Origin: Adiantum capillus-veneris
Taxonomy: Eukaryota; Streptophyta; Polypodiopsida; Polypodiales; Pteridaceae
Assembly (NCBI GenBank): GCA_014529385.2
Contig: CM043959.1
Location: 91,557,529-91,615,528 of the forward strand
DNA length: 58,000 nucleotides
Direction of reading: 5' to 3'
Position 1 is the stretch's first letter; every line of letters begins with the position of its first letter. Shown here piece by piece: positions 22,806 through 33,827 of the stretch. Below the pieces are notes generated by a model. The model was not told the DNA's origin. It saw only the letters and a list, made by a program, of their open reading frames with translations, and made no database searches. The translations under genes were made by a program, and so were the position numbers.

Positions 22806-23250
22806 AGGCACCAAATTGGGAAAAGATATTCCATGTTCACATTGATGCTTCTGCATATGCCATTGTAAGTATTCTGGCTCAACCTGGAGACGGAACAATG
22901 GATTTTCCAGTTTGCTATGCGAGCCGCCAGCTAAACAGTGCAGAAAAGAGCTACACAACCACCGAAAGGGAAGGGTTAGGAATGATTTATGCTGTAAAGA
23001 AATTTTGGCATTATTTACTCGCAAAAAAAAATTGTGTTCTTCACAGATCATCAAGCTCTTTTGTATCTGGTAAATAAACCATGCAATACAGGGAGAATTG
23101 TATGCTGGTTTATTATATTGCTAGAGTTTGACTTCACAGTGGTGGTCAAAAAGGGTAAAGCCCATCTACGAGCGGATCATCTTTCAAGGATACACAACGG
23201 GGAAGCTTCTGAAGGAGTAGATGATGACATACCAGATGCTTATCTTTTCA
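22806..23250 (+). pseudogene. pol: RNase H of element A, next to a deletion of protease and RT
   Basis: FHVHIDASAYAI, TTTEREGLGMIYAVKK, FFTDHQALLYLVNKP and ADHLSRI give the RNase H domain with its acidic catalytic residues, interrupted by a frameshift near 23030. The preceding sequence jumps from the pre-protease motif LRPNMWT straight to GTKLG/KDIPCSH, equivalent to APDWSKIFHV in F. About 2.6 kb carrying protease, linker and RT is therefore missing near 22808. Element A cannot encode its own RT. Confidence 0.9.
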
Positions 23251-23826
23251 ATATTGAAATGGTACCCAAATGGTCTCAGGGAATTGTTAGCATTCTTTCC
23301 TTTGGAAGTGGGTTTGATAACACGGAATACAGATCCAGACAACAAACAATTCGACAAACAAAAAACTTCTAGTTGATAGCAGGATGGCTGTATCATCTTG
23401 GATCGGACCAAATCCTACGATTATGTATAAATCCGGAAGAATTCGAGTGCTACCTTGAAGAAGCACATGTTCAGGATTGTGCATTCATTGTTCAACAGTG
23501 AAAACACACCAGAGACTGAAACAGTTAGGGGTTTATTGGCCAACTATGTATGCGGACTCACATTCTTATGTTACCAATTGTACTATATGTAGTGTCAAAC
23601 GACCAGTGGATCACACGACATTGTTTCAGGTAAACATTGCACATGCATGGAGTCAATATATCATTGATTTCTTAACCACCAGGACGTTCCCTGAGAACAT
23701 CACAAGAGCACCAAAAAAAGCTATAGAGCTGGAAGCTCGTGACTTTCAGTTCATTGGGAACCAACTCTATAAGCGAGGAAAGGACAATCAACTTAGAATC
23801 TATGCAAGTGAAAGCGAATACCTGAG
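23251..23826 (+). pseudogene. pol: First integrase zinc module and start of the second, element A
   Basis: MVPKWSQGIV, LIAGWLYHLGSDQ and LRLCINPEE start the first module. After a frame break, TVKTHQRLKQLGVYWPTMYADSHSYV and C-x2-C complete it. The next linker, HAWSQYIIDFLTTRTFPEN, leads to FIGNQLYKRGKDNQL and ESEYL, where the reading is cut by the LTR element at 23827. The two W motifs are about 126 codons apart, as in B. Confidence 0.82.
23821..23824. repeat. Possible target-site duplication, left copy (CCTG)
   Basis: CCTG at 23821-23824 also occurs at 30916-30919, right after the right LTR. In the uninterrupted protein the sequence reads through as YLLILEHAH, so the site occurs once in the host element. 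Two extra bases, AG, separate it from the TG start of the left LTR. Confidence 0.5.
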
Positions 23827-24793
23827 TGTTAGAAGCGGCTAACAGCTACACCAATTATGCACCAAGCTATGGAAATGTGCCATAGTGCACAATATTTACT
23901 TTTCATTGTCTAGGGCTTGGGCTCGGGCTTGGGCTCATTTAGGAGTTCCAAAGTTGTATGAGTCTAGGCTAGAGAGCTCACTTTATCCCATAGTTGAAGG
24001 GTTTGAGGCCCAAAGCTATAAAAGAGCCCTATACTTAATGAGAGGTCATTCTTGAGTGGTCCTTTTGAGAACTCTCTCCTTAGAGGAGGTCTTGATGGCC
24101 TAGCCTTTGAGCTTAATTTCCATGCTTAGAAGGCTAGTGCTAATCACATGTAATTAGTGTAATCCTCTCTTAATTAATCTAGTCTTCATTATGTTGTCAA
24201 TCATGTTTATCTACTTTCCTTCATTGTTTTGAAGTGTTGATCTTCTCTAATCTAACTCTTACTTATGCTAAGCTACTCCGATTAGCGGAGTCCTTATCTA
24301 ACTCTCTCGATTAAGTGGAGTGGGCGTACTCGTGATTGAGGGATTAGAGTTGTCCTCTAATGGTGTGCTTGTGTGTGTGTGTAGGTCTAAGAAGCCTTGA
24401 GCTTAATTTGATTATGTGTGACTTGATTTGGACACCATGATGGGCATGATTGGGGTGCCCGACTTGAATGCGATCTTGTGTGCTTAATCGTCAATGCATG
24501 TAATTAGAGTTGTGCTTGAGAGATTCCAAGATTAGTGTGTTTCACTTCGTTGCTTGATGTGTGTAGATGATTGCTTGAAATGGATGCTTGATGTGCGATT
24601 AGCATTAGTTGATTTGGGATGATTCCTATTTGCATTGGAGGATGCACGCTCTTGAATCCTCTCAATCTTTGCATCCGATGACGCTCTCGCACATTCTTTG
24701 TGTGATGCCTCCAAGCCCTAGCCGGGTCATTGTCTCTCTCTCCGGATTGATAGATTTGTGGGAGATTGCCTATGCTATGGCAAGCCTCCAACA
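23827..24793 (+). repeat. 5' LTR of the LARD-like element
   Basis: It starts TGTTAGAAGCGG and ends CCTCCAACA. A TATA box (CTATAAAAG) lies at about 24017. Comparison by eye with the right LTR shows roughly a dozen substitutions and a few indels, including a 12-base duplication of GGGCTTGGGCTC in the left copy, so identity is about 98%. Confidence 0.93.
24017..24024 (+). promoter_or_regulatory. TATA box in the LARD-like 5' LTR
   Basis: TATAAAAG, about 190 bases into the LTR, is conserved at 30137 in the other LTR. This position suits a U3 promoter. Confidence 0.6.
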
Positions 24794-24794
24794 T

Positions 24795-24813
24795 TGGCGC
24801 CGTTGCCGGGGAC
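24795..24813 (+). other. Primer-binding site, tRNA-Asp type
   Basis: TGGCGCCGTTGCCGGGGAC begins two bases after the left LTR. It is complementary to the 3' end of plant tRNA-Asp, the usual primer of Athila-type elements. Confidence 0.85.
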
Positions 24814-26777
24814 GGGTTGCCTACGCTAGTGGAGTTGAGGTTGCAAAAGATAAGAGTAATTTGATTACCGATTTCTTGTAATTAGGTAGGATTTGATTTG
24901 TGCGTAGTGTAATTAGGTTTAATTGGATGTGTATAGAGTCATTTCACCCCAAAAACCCCTAAATTCTTTTTGATTTTGCTAATTTTTCACTAACCTTCAC
25001 TAATTTTGCATCCCATTCATGCTAATTCCATTCTAATTTCATGCTAATTGTGCTAACCTAACCACTAATTTTGATTTGGAATGTATGCTAAATCCCCTTA
25101 ATTGAGGAGGATCATCACTCTTAATTGCTCTAATCTATGCCTAATCATGTGATTGAGTGTTGATTTTGGTCAATTTTTTGATCAATTTTGGACCGAATTA
25201 GAGTTGCACACATGTGTGTGCATGATGGAATCGTCGCGTGGAGCAAGGATTAGCTTGGATGCAATCAATTGTAAGTGGATTTACCTACTCCGTTCAATTT
25301 TTTATTGATTAATTTGATCCCATTGAGTAGCTAAATCATTGCTAAAATTAGGTGTGTGTGCCTAATTGATGGAATTTATGCTTAATTTACTGAAATTGGA
25401 ATCAAATTGAACACATAAATGCTTGTAGATTGATGATTTTGCAAGAAATGTGTGTGCAAACATTAGGAATTGGCCTAATATCGTTGGTAATTGAACAAAA
25501 AAATTTGGATTTGTGCACATAATTTTGTGTGTGTGCAATGCTAAATTGAGTTAAAATTTGATCAATTTTTTATTAAAATTGAGTTAATTTAGCATGTATA
25601 TACTCATTTATGTGTGATTAAGTGTGCAATTGATGAAATGCAATGAGTCTTTAATGAAATTTTTGCACAAATCGACGGCCTAAATCTAGGTGTGTGTGCC
25701 TAAGTAATGGCCAATTATGCCTAAATTGGGGATGAATAATTGGTCTTGGTTGCCAATTATGATGATTAAAAGACCTAAAAGATTGGTGTGTATTTGATTG
25801 ATTGACTTCGGATGATTTGATTGGTACTCAATTGAAGATGATTTATGTGATTGCCATTATGATTGGTGTGCCAATTTGATTAAAATGTTAAAAAAATTCA
25901 ATGATTTGTGCATGTGCAAATGCCATAATTTATTATGTGTAGACTCACAAGCCAATGGGTTTGAATGATTTGAGATATTGAAATTGGGTGACTCCAATTG
26001 CAATAGAGGATGGATTTTCAAATAAGAAGGCGAGTGCGCTTAATTTGAATGTGACTATTGCCCGATTGATAGTTAATTTATTTAACTTTGAATTGAAAAT
26101 TGGGTCTTGTGTGATACATGAATTCCAATCCATTCCAATGCGTGTGCCCTTCCATCAAATATTGAGGTACTGTGCATTAAGAAGACAATCGCACACGCAT
26201 CGTTGTTTAACATCACCGCATACGCACATTCTTTGCTCGTGGGAATCAACCCCATTAAAAATTACATGAAGGAAAAATAAAGCCAGCTCACATTGAGCAT
26301 ATCCGAGACACACCCCTAAAATCGCTCCTTACCTACTTGGGCATGCCAAATTTGGTGCAGATCGAGCTTTAAAAGGCATCGTCCCACCTACTCTCACAAC
26401 CCCTTATGGCTCGCGTTTAAAATCCAAGGCTGCCAAGCCAGTACCAGCTTCTTGGCTTTTTCCACATACATGGGTCTGCTGCTTTTGTCGCTTGCCTCAG
26501 CTCGTGACTCTTGAGTCATGCATAGCTGTTAACATTCCGTTTTCCGCCTCTGGCCAATCCACGCACAAGACACATCACCAAGCACACACAATGTGACGGG
26601 GCTACCATCGGGTACCCGAGTCTCCGACTCTCACACACACACTCACACATGATCTGATCTCATGCCGCATGCGCTGTCCACCCACTTTACTTGGCCTGAC
26701 GCTTGCACACACACACGACCGCAAATCCCGAGTCCTGCAGCTAATGCAATCTTGTGACTCTCCTTGGTCTTCGGACC

Positions 26778-26804
<27 letters not shown>
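26778..26804. repeat. AC dinucleotide microsatellite
   Basis: An uninterrupted run of about 13 CA units inside the LARD-like internal region. The His-Thr open frames over it are artefacts of the repeat. Confidence 0.95.
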
Positions 26805-26808
<4 letters not shown>

Positions 26809-28084
26809 TTGCAGCGATGTCACTTTATGGCTTCGTGTTGCCCGCCTATGAGCCATTGCCCCACTTTCTTCGACTGCAACTGCTCGCCAATGACATCAAG
26901 GTCAGCATCATCACCCTCCTGCTCCGGGCTCCACCAACTCATGAAGCACCGCCTTGGGATATGATAGCATCACACAAACACGCTGCTCGGTGCTCAGGCT
27001 ACTGTGCTGCAAATCCGGAGATACCCGTTGTATTGCCGCTGCAGGGTCTAATCAAATGAACCCTGCTAAATCCTAACGAGCCTACATTTGAGGTCTTTAA
27101 GAGCATCCATACTCACACTACCACATTTGCTACAGAACAGAAACAAAAAGAAAACTAAAAATGAATTTTTTTCATTCTCAGGCAAAAGAGGAAGCTCCCA
27201 CGAGATCTTTTCCCTTTCATTTGATACAATGGGTACATTGATTATGATTAAGGCAACAAAGGTTCTGAAAGGAGTAAAATCTTTCTCTTGTGTTGAAGGT
27301 TAGGCTAGCAAGGATGGCTAGGATCACATACCCTACGGCTCAAAGCGATTTTTGTGTAGGACTTCCATGAGCATTGAGCATTACAAAACATTGAAATATA
27401 TGAAAATGTGGCGTTCAAAAGAATCATGTGCGTCACTCATTTAATTTTTGACTCACACCATGTTTTGTGTAGACCTTTGATCTTGAGAGCATGAATTAGA
27501 CATTGCATATCACATTATGATGAAATCTCACTCTTGCAATGTATAAAAAATAAAAAAATAAAAACTTGCTACATGAGAGCAAACACACAAGCATCAATTA
27601 TGTGTGATGATCGTGGGAACACTTCTATGCATTAATGAACGCTAATTGCACAAATTTTGTCTTGAGCATAAGCCTAGTATGTGGCATAATTGAAAAACCT
27701 TTCTTTGCACTAAAAGAAAGTTCTGGGCTGGACATTGTTGCTTGTACCTTTTAGTGCTTGAAATTGAATGAAAAAATCATGGGAAAGCACTAAAATTGAG
27801 CTTCTTGATAGCAAAAAGAGATCACTAAAAGTTGGACCTCGCATTCATTGTACATTTCTAGTGCTTACTTTAAATGCAAAACCTTGCATAGCACAAAATT
27901 CGAGTGTGTTGAAAGATCAAGAGACAGCAATCGCACAATTTGTGATTGAACATGACATTTGTAGTGCTTGTATTATGTTGACCATATGCATGTATAGCAC
28001 TAATAATTTGAGTTGTTTTGAAGGGATGTGGGCAGGTGTGTGATTCCAAATGATCCAAGAAGGGGTCATCATTGCAATATTGCA

Positions 28085-28460
28085 AAATTTGGCTAATTAG
28101 AGCCATTCCAAATGATTGGATTAAAGTTGTAACGCTAGCTCATAGCTTGGTCAAAAGTTAAAATGTTTCCATTTGAGCTAGTGTTTAGCCAACTTTTTGA
28201 GCTTTTAAAGTACATACTTTGGCTAGTAAGAGCCATTCATTTTCATTTCATTGAGTTGCAGTCATCTCTAGCTCAAAGATCACACTAAAAATGCAATTTT
28301 TGTCAATTGAGCTAGTTGTTAGCCAACTTTTTGGAAAGCTTTAAATTGTAAAATTTGGCTGTCGAGAGGCACTTCATTTCATCAAAGTTGCATTATGTTT
28401 CAGCTCTTGTATTGTTTTTTTCCATACTTCAAGTGAGCTAGAAACTAATCAACTTTGAAC
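28085..28460 (+). repeat. Degenerate tandem repeat of about 130 bases, three units
   Basis: Units begin at about 28085, 28214 and 28350 with versions of TTTGGCTA..AGAGCCATTC, and include GAGCTAG..TTAGCCAACTTTTTG. Spacing is about 129 and 136 bases. No coding sense is evident. Confidence 0.7.
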
Positions 28461-29946
28461 CATGCATGAGAGATGGTTGAAATTGCACTATTTGCTTATG
28501 TAGAAGCTCATTTTTTCTCTCATGGTTGATGTCTATGAATAAATTTGCTACATTAGAGCATCATGTGCTTAACCAAAGGCATTTTTTACCCTTGTGTTTT
28601 TTCCCTTTGGCAAATTCGGGTATGCAAGACCCTAGCTTTAGGTTTTCATTAATGTTTTTTGTGTGCTTTTGGATTTCAATAATTGGCTTTTGTAGCTTGT
28701 GTTTACACTTAGCTTCAAAAAGCTTCTTTTGCAAATAAAAAGATCAAGAGACTTCTCTACACAAAGGATGCTTGCTCAAAGATGTACAAAGAGCATGAAT
28801 AGATGTAATCCTTCCATGATTTTCCTCCTTGTTCATATCTCCATTATATTGCTTGGTTTAAGTGAAATTTTGCTTCTAAGCTATGGTATTTTCATGTTAG
28901 AAAGCTAGACATTGTAAAGTTTCAACACCCTACTTTGTGAAAATTAACTCACAAAAAATTAGGTTTTATGTATGTTAATCATAGGTAGTTAGCCTTGACC
29001 TTAGGTTAATGTAGGTTCACTTCCTGCTAGTCCTAAATACTTAGTGATAGTTTTAATATCCCATTAACTTTTGTCATGACCTAGGGCTATAATTAGGCTT
29101 TAATCTTTTTTAGTCCAATTGCCACTAGTTCTCATAAAGGAAGCAATAAAAATGCGCTAAAAAATGAACCATGAAGCAAAGAAGTGCCCAAAAAAAGTAG
29201 CAAAAATGCTACTAAGGCACATGAAAATAAAAATTCTATGTTATGATGTGTCTGTGTGAGGCCTAGCGCCTTATTGGCACTTGGTAGGCGAGGGGAAACA
29301 CCTTGGCTCGCTTGGTCAAGGCCCTAAACCGATGCCCTGGGCTGATAGGGGTTAGCCGTCGCCTTGGTAAGCTAGTAGGCTTTTGGAACACCTTCTTGAG
29401 GGTTCAAGGAGTTGAAAGTCACACCTAGACTTACCTTGGGGTGGTAGCCTTGTGATTGTGCTTTAATTTTTCAATGAATGACTAAATCAAAACTTCCATG
29501 AGCTTCAAAAAACTTTGACAATGTACTAATAGATTAGGAGCTTTTTTATAGCCCATAGACATGATAAACTTGAATGATTTATTAAGATTGTTCACATAGT
29601 TTTTAGGCTAGTAGGTTTATGAACTTGCATTAGCATAGGGTCATAATTGATTGCTTGTGTTTCATGCATAAAACTGAAATTTCAAGTGGTTTAATCTTCA
29701 CAATAGTGTGAGTATTTTTTTGCTTTATGTTGTCTAGTTTTTGACTATGATTAACCCATCTTTTAGAAGCAAAAACTCACTTTGCATGATTGTTCATTTA
29801 TGCTTCATGTTTTATTCATTATTGGTGGCCTTTGATGCTCATTACTTGTTATTATGTTTTGCAGCTCAACATTTCTTCCTTGGACTTGCTTTCTACCATG
29901 TCACCGTGTCTTGCTTCACCGGCACACGAGGATGTGCGCCAAATTA

Positions 29947-29958
29947 GGAAGGGGAGAG
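29947..29958 (+). other. Polypurine tract of the LARD-like element
   Basis: GGAAGGGGAGAG lies immediately upstream of the right LTR, the standard site for plus-strand priming. Confidence 0.85.
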
Positions 29959-30915
29959 TGTTAGAAGCGGCTAACGGCTACACCAATTATGCACCAAGAT
30001 ATGGAAATGTGCCATAGTGCACAATATTTACTTTTCATTGTATAGGGCTTGGGCTCATTTAGGAGTTCCAAAGTTGTATGAGTCTAAGCTAGAGAGCTCA
30101 CTTTATCCCATAGTTGAAGGGTTTGAGGCCCAAAGCTATAAAAGAGCCCTATGCTTAATGAGAGGTCATTCTTGAGTGGGGTCCTTTTGAGAACTCTCTC
30201 CCTAGAGGAGGTCTTGATGGCATAGCCTTTGAGCTTAATGTCCATGCTTAGAAGGCTAGTGCTAATCACATGTAATTAGTGTAATCCTCTCTTAATTAAT
30301 CTAGTCTTCATTATGTTGTCAATCATGTTTATCTACTTTCCTTCATTGTTTTGAAGTGTTGATCTTCTCTAATATAACTCTTACTTATGCTAAGCTACTC
30401 CGATTAGTGGAGTCCTTATCTAACTCTCTCGATTAAGTGGAGTGGGCATACTCGTGATTGAGGGATTAGAGTTGTCCTCTAATGGTGTGCTTGTGTGTGT
30501 GTGTAGGTTTAAGAAGCCTTGAGCTTAATTTGATTATGTGTGACTTGATTTGGACACCATGATGGGCATGATTGGGGTGCCCGACTTGAATGCGATCTTG
30601 TGTGCTTAATCGTCAATGCATGTAATTAGAGTTGTGCTTGAGAGATTCCAAGATTAGTGTGTTTCACTTCGTTGCTTGATGTGTGTAGATGATTGCTTGA
30701 AATGGATGCTTGATGTGCGATTAGCATTAGTTGATTTGGGAATTCCTATTTGCATTGGAGGATGCACGCTCTTGAATCCTCTCAATCTTTGCATCCGATG
30801 ACGCTCTCGCACATTCTTTGTGTGATGCCTCCAAGCCCTAGCCGGGTCATGCTCTCTCTCTCTCCGGATTGATAGATTTGTGGGAGATTGCCTATGCTAT
30901 GGCGAGCCTCCAACA
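29959..30915 (+). repeat. 3' LTR of the LARD-like element
   Basis: It starts TGTTAGAAGCGG and ends CTCCAACA, in the same orientation as the left LTR. CCTG follows at 30916-30919. Confidence 0.93.
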
Positions 30916-31080
30916 CCTGCTGATTCTAGAACATGCACATAGCGGAATAAGTGGAGGCCATTTTTCGGGCGATAAGACGTCAAAAGTTATCTTAACTGCA
31001 GGAATTTGGTGGCCTACATTGCACATGGATGATGAAGAGTTTGTAAAGCGTTGTGACGCCTTAGTGCGTTGACAATAAAA
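30916..31080 (+). pseudogene. pol: Second integrase zinc module of element A (right part)
   Basis: LILEHAHSGISGGHF..GIWWPTLHMDDEEFVKRCD follows the LTR element and completes the second module: H-x6-H-x30-C. The final Cys pair is damaged (CDALVR then stops at about 31070). It continues the protein broken at 23826. Confidence 0.85.
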
Positions 31081-32000
31081 AGAGTTGAGATGCCACTACG
31101 GCCAATGATGGGAGCAAGAGCATTTGCAAAATGGGGCATTGATTTTCTAGGACCTATCTCACCCCCTGTATATCGCACCCATACCCAATATATCATTGTG
31201 GCTATGGACTATCTCACAAAATGGGTCTAAGCCAAGGCAACACAAAAGGCAGATACACGCACCACTGCACAATTTTTGTATGAGAATGTTTTTGTACGAT
31301 ACGGATTACCAATAGAAATTGTCAGTGACCGTGGGACACATTTTCTCAATGAAGTCATTGAATATCTCCTAGAGGAATTCATGGTCATACATAGGAAATC
31401 TGCTCCATACCATCCACAGGCCAATGGACAAGCTGAGGCCACAAATAAAACACTATGCACGGTTCTCACTAAAATAGTGTCAGAATCAAGAACAGATTGG
31501 GATCAGCAGCTACACTCAACACTATGGGCATACATGGTAGCTTACAAAACATCGATAGGAACAACACCGTACAACATGGTGTTTGGCCTAAATGCTATAC
31601 TACCCATAGAGTTGTTAATTCCAACTCTACGAGTAGCAAAACACTTAGAATGGACAGGGCATGAGCTCTCTTCAAGAATAGATGATCTTGAAAAGCTAAA
31701 TGAACTACGCTTGAGAGCTGTAGCTTCAATCTATGCTAAAAAGAAAAGACAAAAAGAATTCTTTGAAAAACATGTGATTACGTACTTGTTTATACTTTGA
31801 AGCAACATGCCAAGAAACTTAAAAAGCGATGGATGGGACCCTTTGTGATTAGTGATGTATCACAAAGTGGAGCTGTCAAACTTGCTACATTAGCAGGTGA
31901 AGAAATGCCGAACTGGATTAGTGGATGTCGACTGAAGAAATATCATCTACCACTCACACAGGAGATGCTCCAACAAATGCATCAAGGAAAACAACGAATG
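31081..32000 (+). pseudogene. pol: Integrase core and C-terminal domain, element A
   Basis: FAKWGIDFLGPISPP, IVSDRGTHFLNEVIEYLLEEF and PQANGQAEATNK carry the three acidic catalytic residues (D, D, E) of the integrase core. GPFVISDVSQSGAVKL and NWISGCRLKKYHLPLT form the C-terminal domain. Integrase joins the cDNA to host DNA. A stop at about 31230 (LTKWV*AKA) and a frame change near 31797 are the visible breaks, so this domain is nearly intact although the element lacks RT. Confidence 0.92.
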
Positions 32001-32196
32001 AAGGAAAAACAGCGAATACGAGAGGAAGCTCAGGCAGAAGCAAAGGAACGCATTGCAAAAACAAGACTTCTGCGACAACAACAACAAAGTGGAGCACCAT
32101 TGCGAATCAATGCCATTCGACTGACGAAGTTGGATGAAGACACAGTGGAGCCAATAATTGCAGTCAAAGTGGGCAACAATCAAGTTTTAGCAGTTT
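32001..32196 (+). pseudogene. Second retropepsin-like domain of element A, left part
   Basis: After the integrase tail comes a Lys/Glu/Gln-rich helix (RMKEKQRIREEAQAEAKERI), then VEPIIAVKVGNNQVLAVF, the beta strand before a retropepsin active site. It is interrupted at about 32197. The continuation is at 40012. Confidence 0.65.
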
Positions 32197-33500
32197 TCTA
32201 AATTCTGTCAGTGCCATGATGTTTAGAATTTTTTAAAGCTCCCAAATGTGAATTAAAATAATTTTTGAAAAAAAAATCCAAAAATAGTAAGTTTTTAGTC
32301 ACCCGACCCGTCTAGTTTTGATCGTCTCAAAAAACTGCACCCGTACCCCGAATTTGAAAAAAATGCATTTTCGGACCCCGGGGGATGCTAAATATGGTAG
32401 GTACTCAGGCCAGTACGCCTTAGTTAGAGCTCCATATAGCAATTTACGGCATCAAAATCCGACTCGTATAACCCGTTTTAGCCTAAAATCAATTTTTCCA
32501 AAAATTGAGCGGGAAGGCACCGGAGCCCGGGACTGTGTGGGAACAGGTCCCAGGCCACTCCATATCAGCTTTAGCAGCTAGGGGGCGCCCTTTGTCCTTG
32601 TGGGAGTCCTGGGAAAGCTGCCAAGCCAGAAACTAAGTCTTAGAGCCAGTTAACCTAGCCAACCTGACACTTGGTGGGTAAGGGAACTAGACTTGCCAAT
32701 GCAGAGACTGAGTGCTCCTCCAGATGCTAGTTATAGCAGGGCTAGTCGATTTTCAGCCTGTAGGAGCCTAGTTAAAGGCCAGTGCACACACACGCCTTGG
32801 GAAGGTGCTGCCGGTACACACATCCTTTGAAGAAGAAGCAAGGAGGGAGGTGCTGTCGAATTCTCACCTCAAGAAGCTCGATTAAATCAGAGAATCGAGA
32901 GGATTATCAACCCTTAATCACGGTAACCACGGTTTAATTAATGCTTTCTGCAAATCCTTTTTCATTACCATCTAAATTTCTCGTCTATTATGCTTATTCC
33001 TAGTCGTAATTCTCTATAATTACTCTCTAATTTCTCTTTAACCATATTCTATTACGTAATCATCACACCATAGCTGAATTATCAGCCATTCATCATCCTT
33101 AATTAGTGATTAGTGCATGATTAATAGAATTTTCTCTCTCTAGGTAGCATAGTGATTAATCGATAAGCCGGTAACTATGTAGATGGATGAAAATCACTTT
33201 TTTATTAACAATGTAGCTAAATTAGATCCATTCTCTTATGCATTAAGATGTAATTAAGGTAAAATTAAAGCCGTCATTGAGTCTCTAGGAGTTAATTTTT
33301 CTCACACCTATGCATGAGGTGAACCTGCATCCTCTAATTGCTAGGAAGAGATTAATTATGCTTGATTCATCTTTCTGGTAAATCTATTAATGAGACCTTA
33401 TTATTCTTAATCATCTAAGTCAAGTAATTATCCTTAGGGCCGGTTCCCATAGGAATATGCATCATCCATAATGATTGCTATATGGAAAAATCTAAACCCC
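32197..33500. other. Insertion G, left part
   Basis: About 1.3 kb with no gene that I can support. It is GC-richer at 32290-32880 and AT-rich after that, with no repeat structure that I could identify. Confidence 0.5.
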
Positions 33501-33505
33501 TCATG
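33501..33505. repeat. Target-site duplication of copia element, left
   Basis: TCATG, identical to 38707-38711. Confidence 0.95.
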
Positions 33506-33827
33506 TGTAAAGAATGAGGATGCAAGAGAGCTACACAAGACAAGCACAAAGCACACAGAGATGGAAAGCTTCTTCTTCTTCTTTACAGAAAAGAGAGTAC
33601 GAAATGACTAAGTGCTAAAGCTGAAAAGTAGCACATATGTACCTGCGGTCACTAAGTGTGAACTCGCTAGAAGCGTACTAGGCTGGCACTATAAGTGTAG
33701 TCCAGCTGTAGAATCACTGGCAGAGATCCTCCGTGTCGGTCACCTAACGCGCCAGTGAGTAAATGCCGTAAGCGTCCAAGACCCGTAGTGGATGCCAGCT
33801 CAAGGTGTAGAGCTCGACATCTCAACA
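33506..33827 (-). repeat. 3' LTR of the copia element
   Basis: In element orientation it starts TGTTGAGATGTCG and ends TCTTTACA. It is nearly identical to 38385-38706. Confidence 0.97.

Larger units (their letters stand above)
24814..29946 (+). other. Internal region of the LARD-like element, no coding domain
   Basis: The first kilobase is AT-rich and dominated by AATTT/GTGTG motifs. 26150-27060 is richer in GC and includes an AC microsatellite at 26778-26804. 27650-28040 has several TTAGTGC / GCACTAA inverted pairs, and 28085-28460 has tandem units. Open frames are short and show no domain that I recognise. No transposon coding domain is visible. Confidence 0.7.
23827..30915 (+). mobile_element. 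Large non-autonomous LTR retrotransposon (LARD-like) inside element A
   Basis: Two LTRs of about 960 bases bound a 5.2-kb internal region with no gag, protease, RT or integrase. A tRNA-Asp primer-binding site lies just inside the left LTR and a purine tract just inside the right. The insertion splits the second integrase zinc module of A between ESEYL and LILEHAH. LARD-type elements are mobilised by enzymes from relatives. The shared tRNA-Asp primer site suggests an Athila/Tat-type partner such as F, by inference. Confidence 0.9.

Noticed and set aside
24795-24813. A tRNA-Asp gene
   Set aside because: Only the 3'-end complement is present, just inside an LTR, which is the primer-binding site and not a gene.
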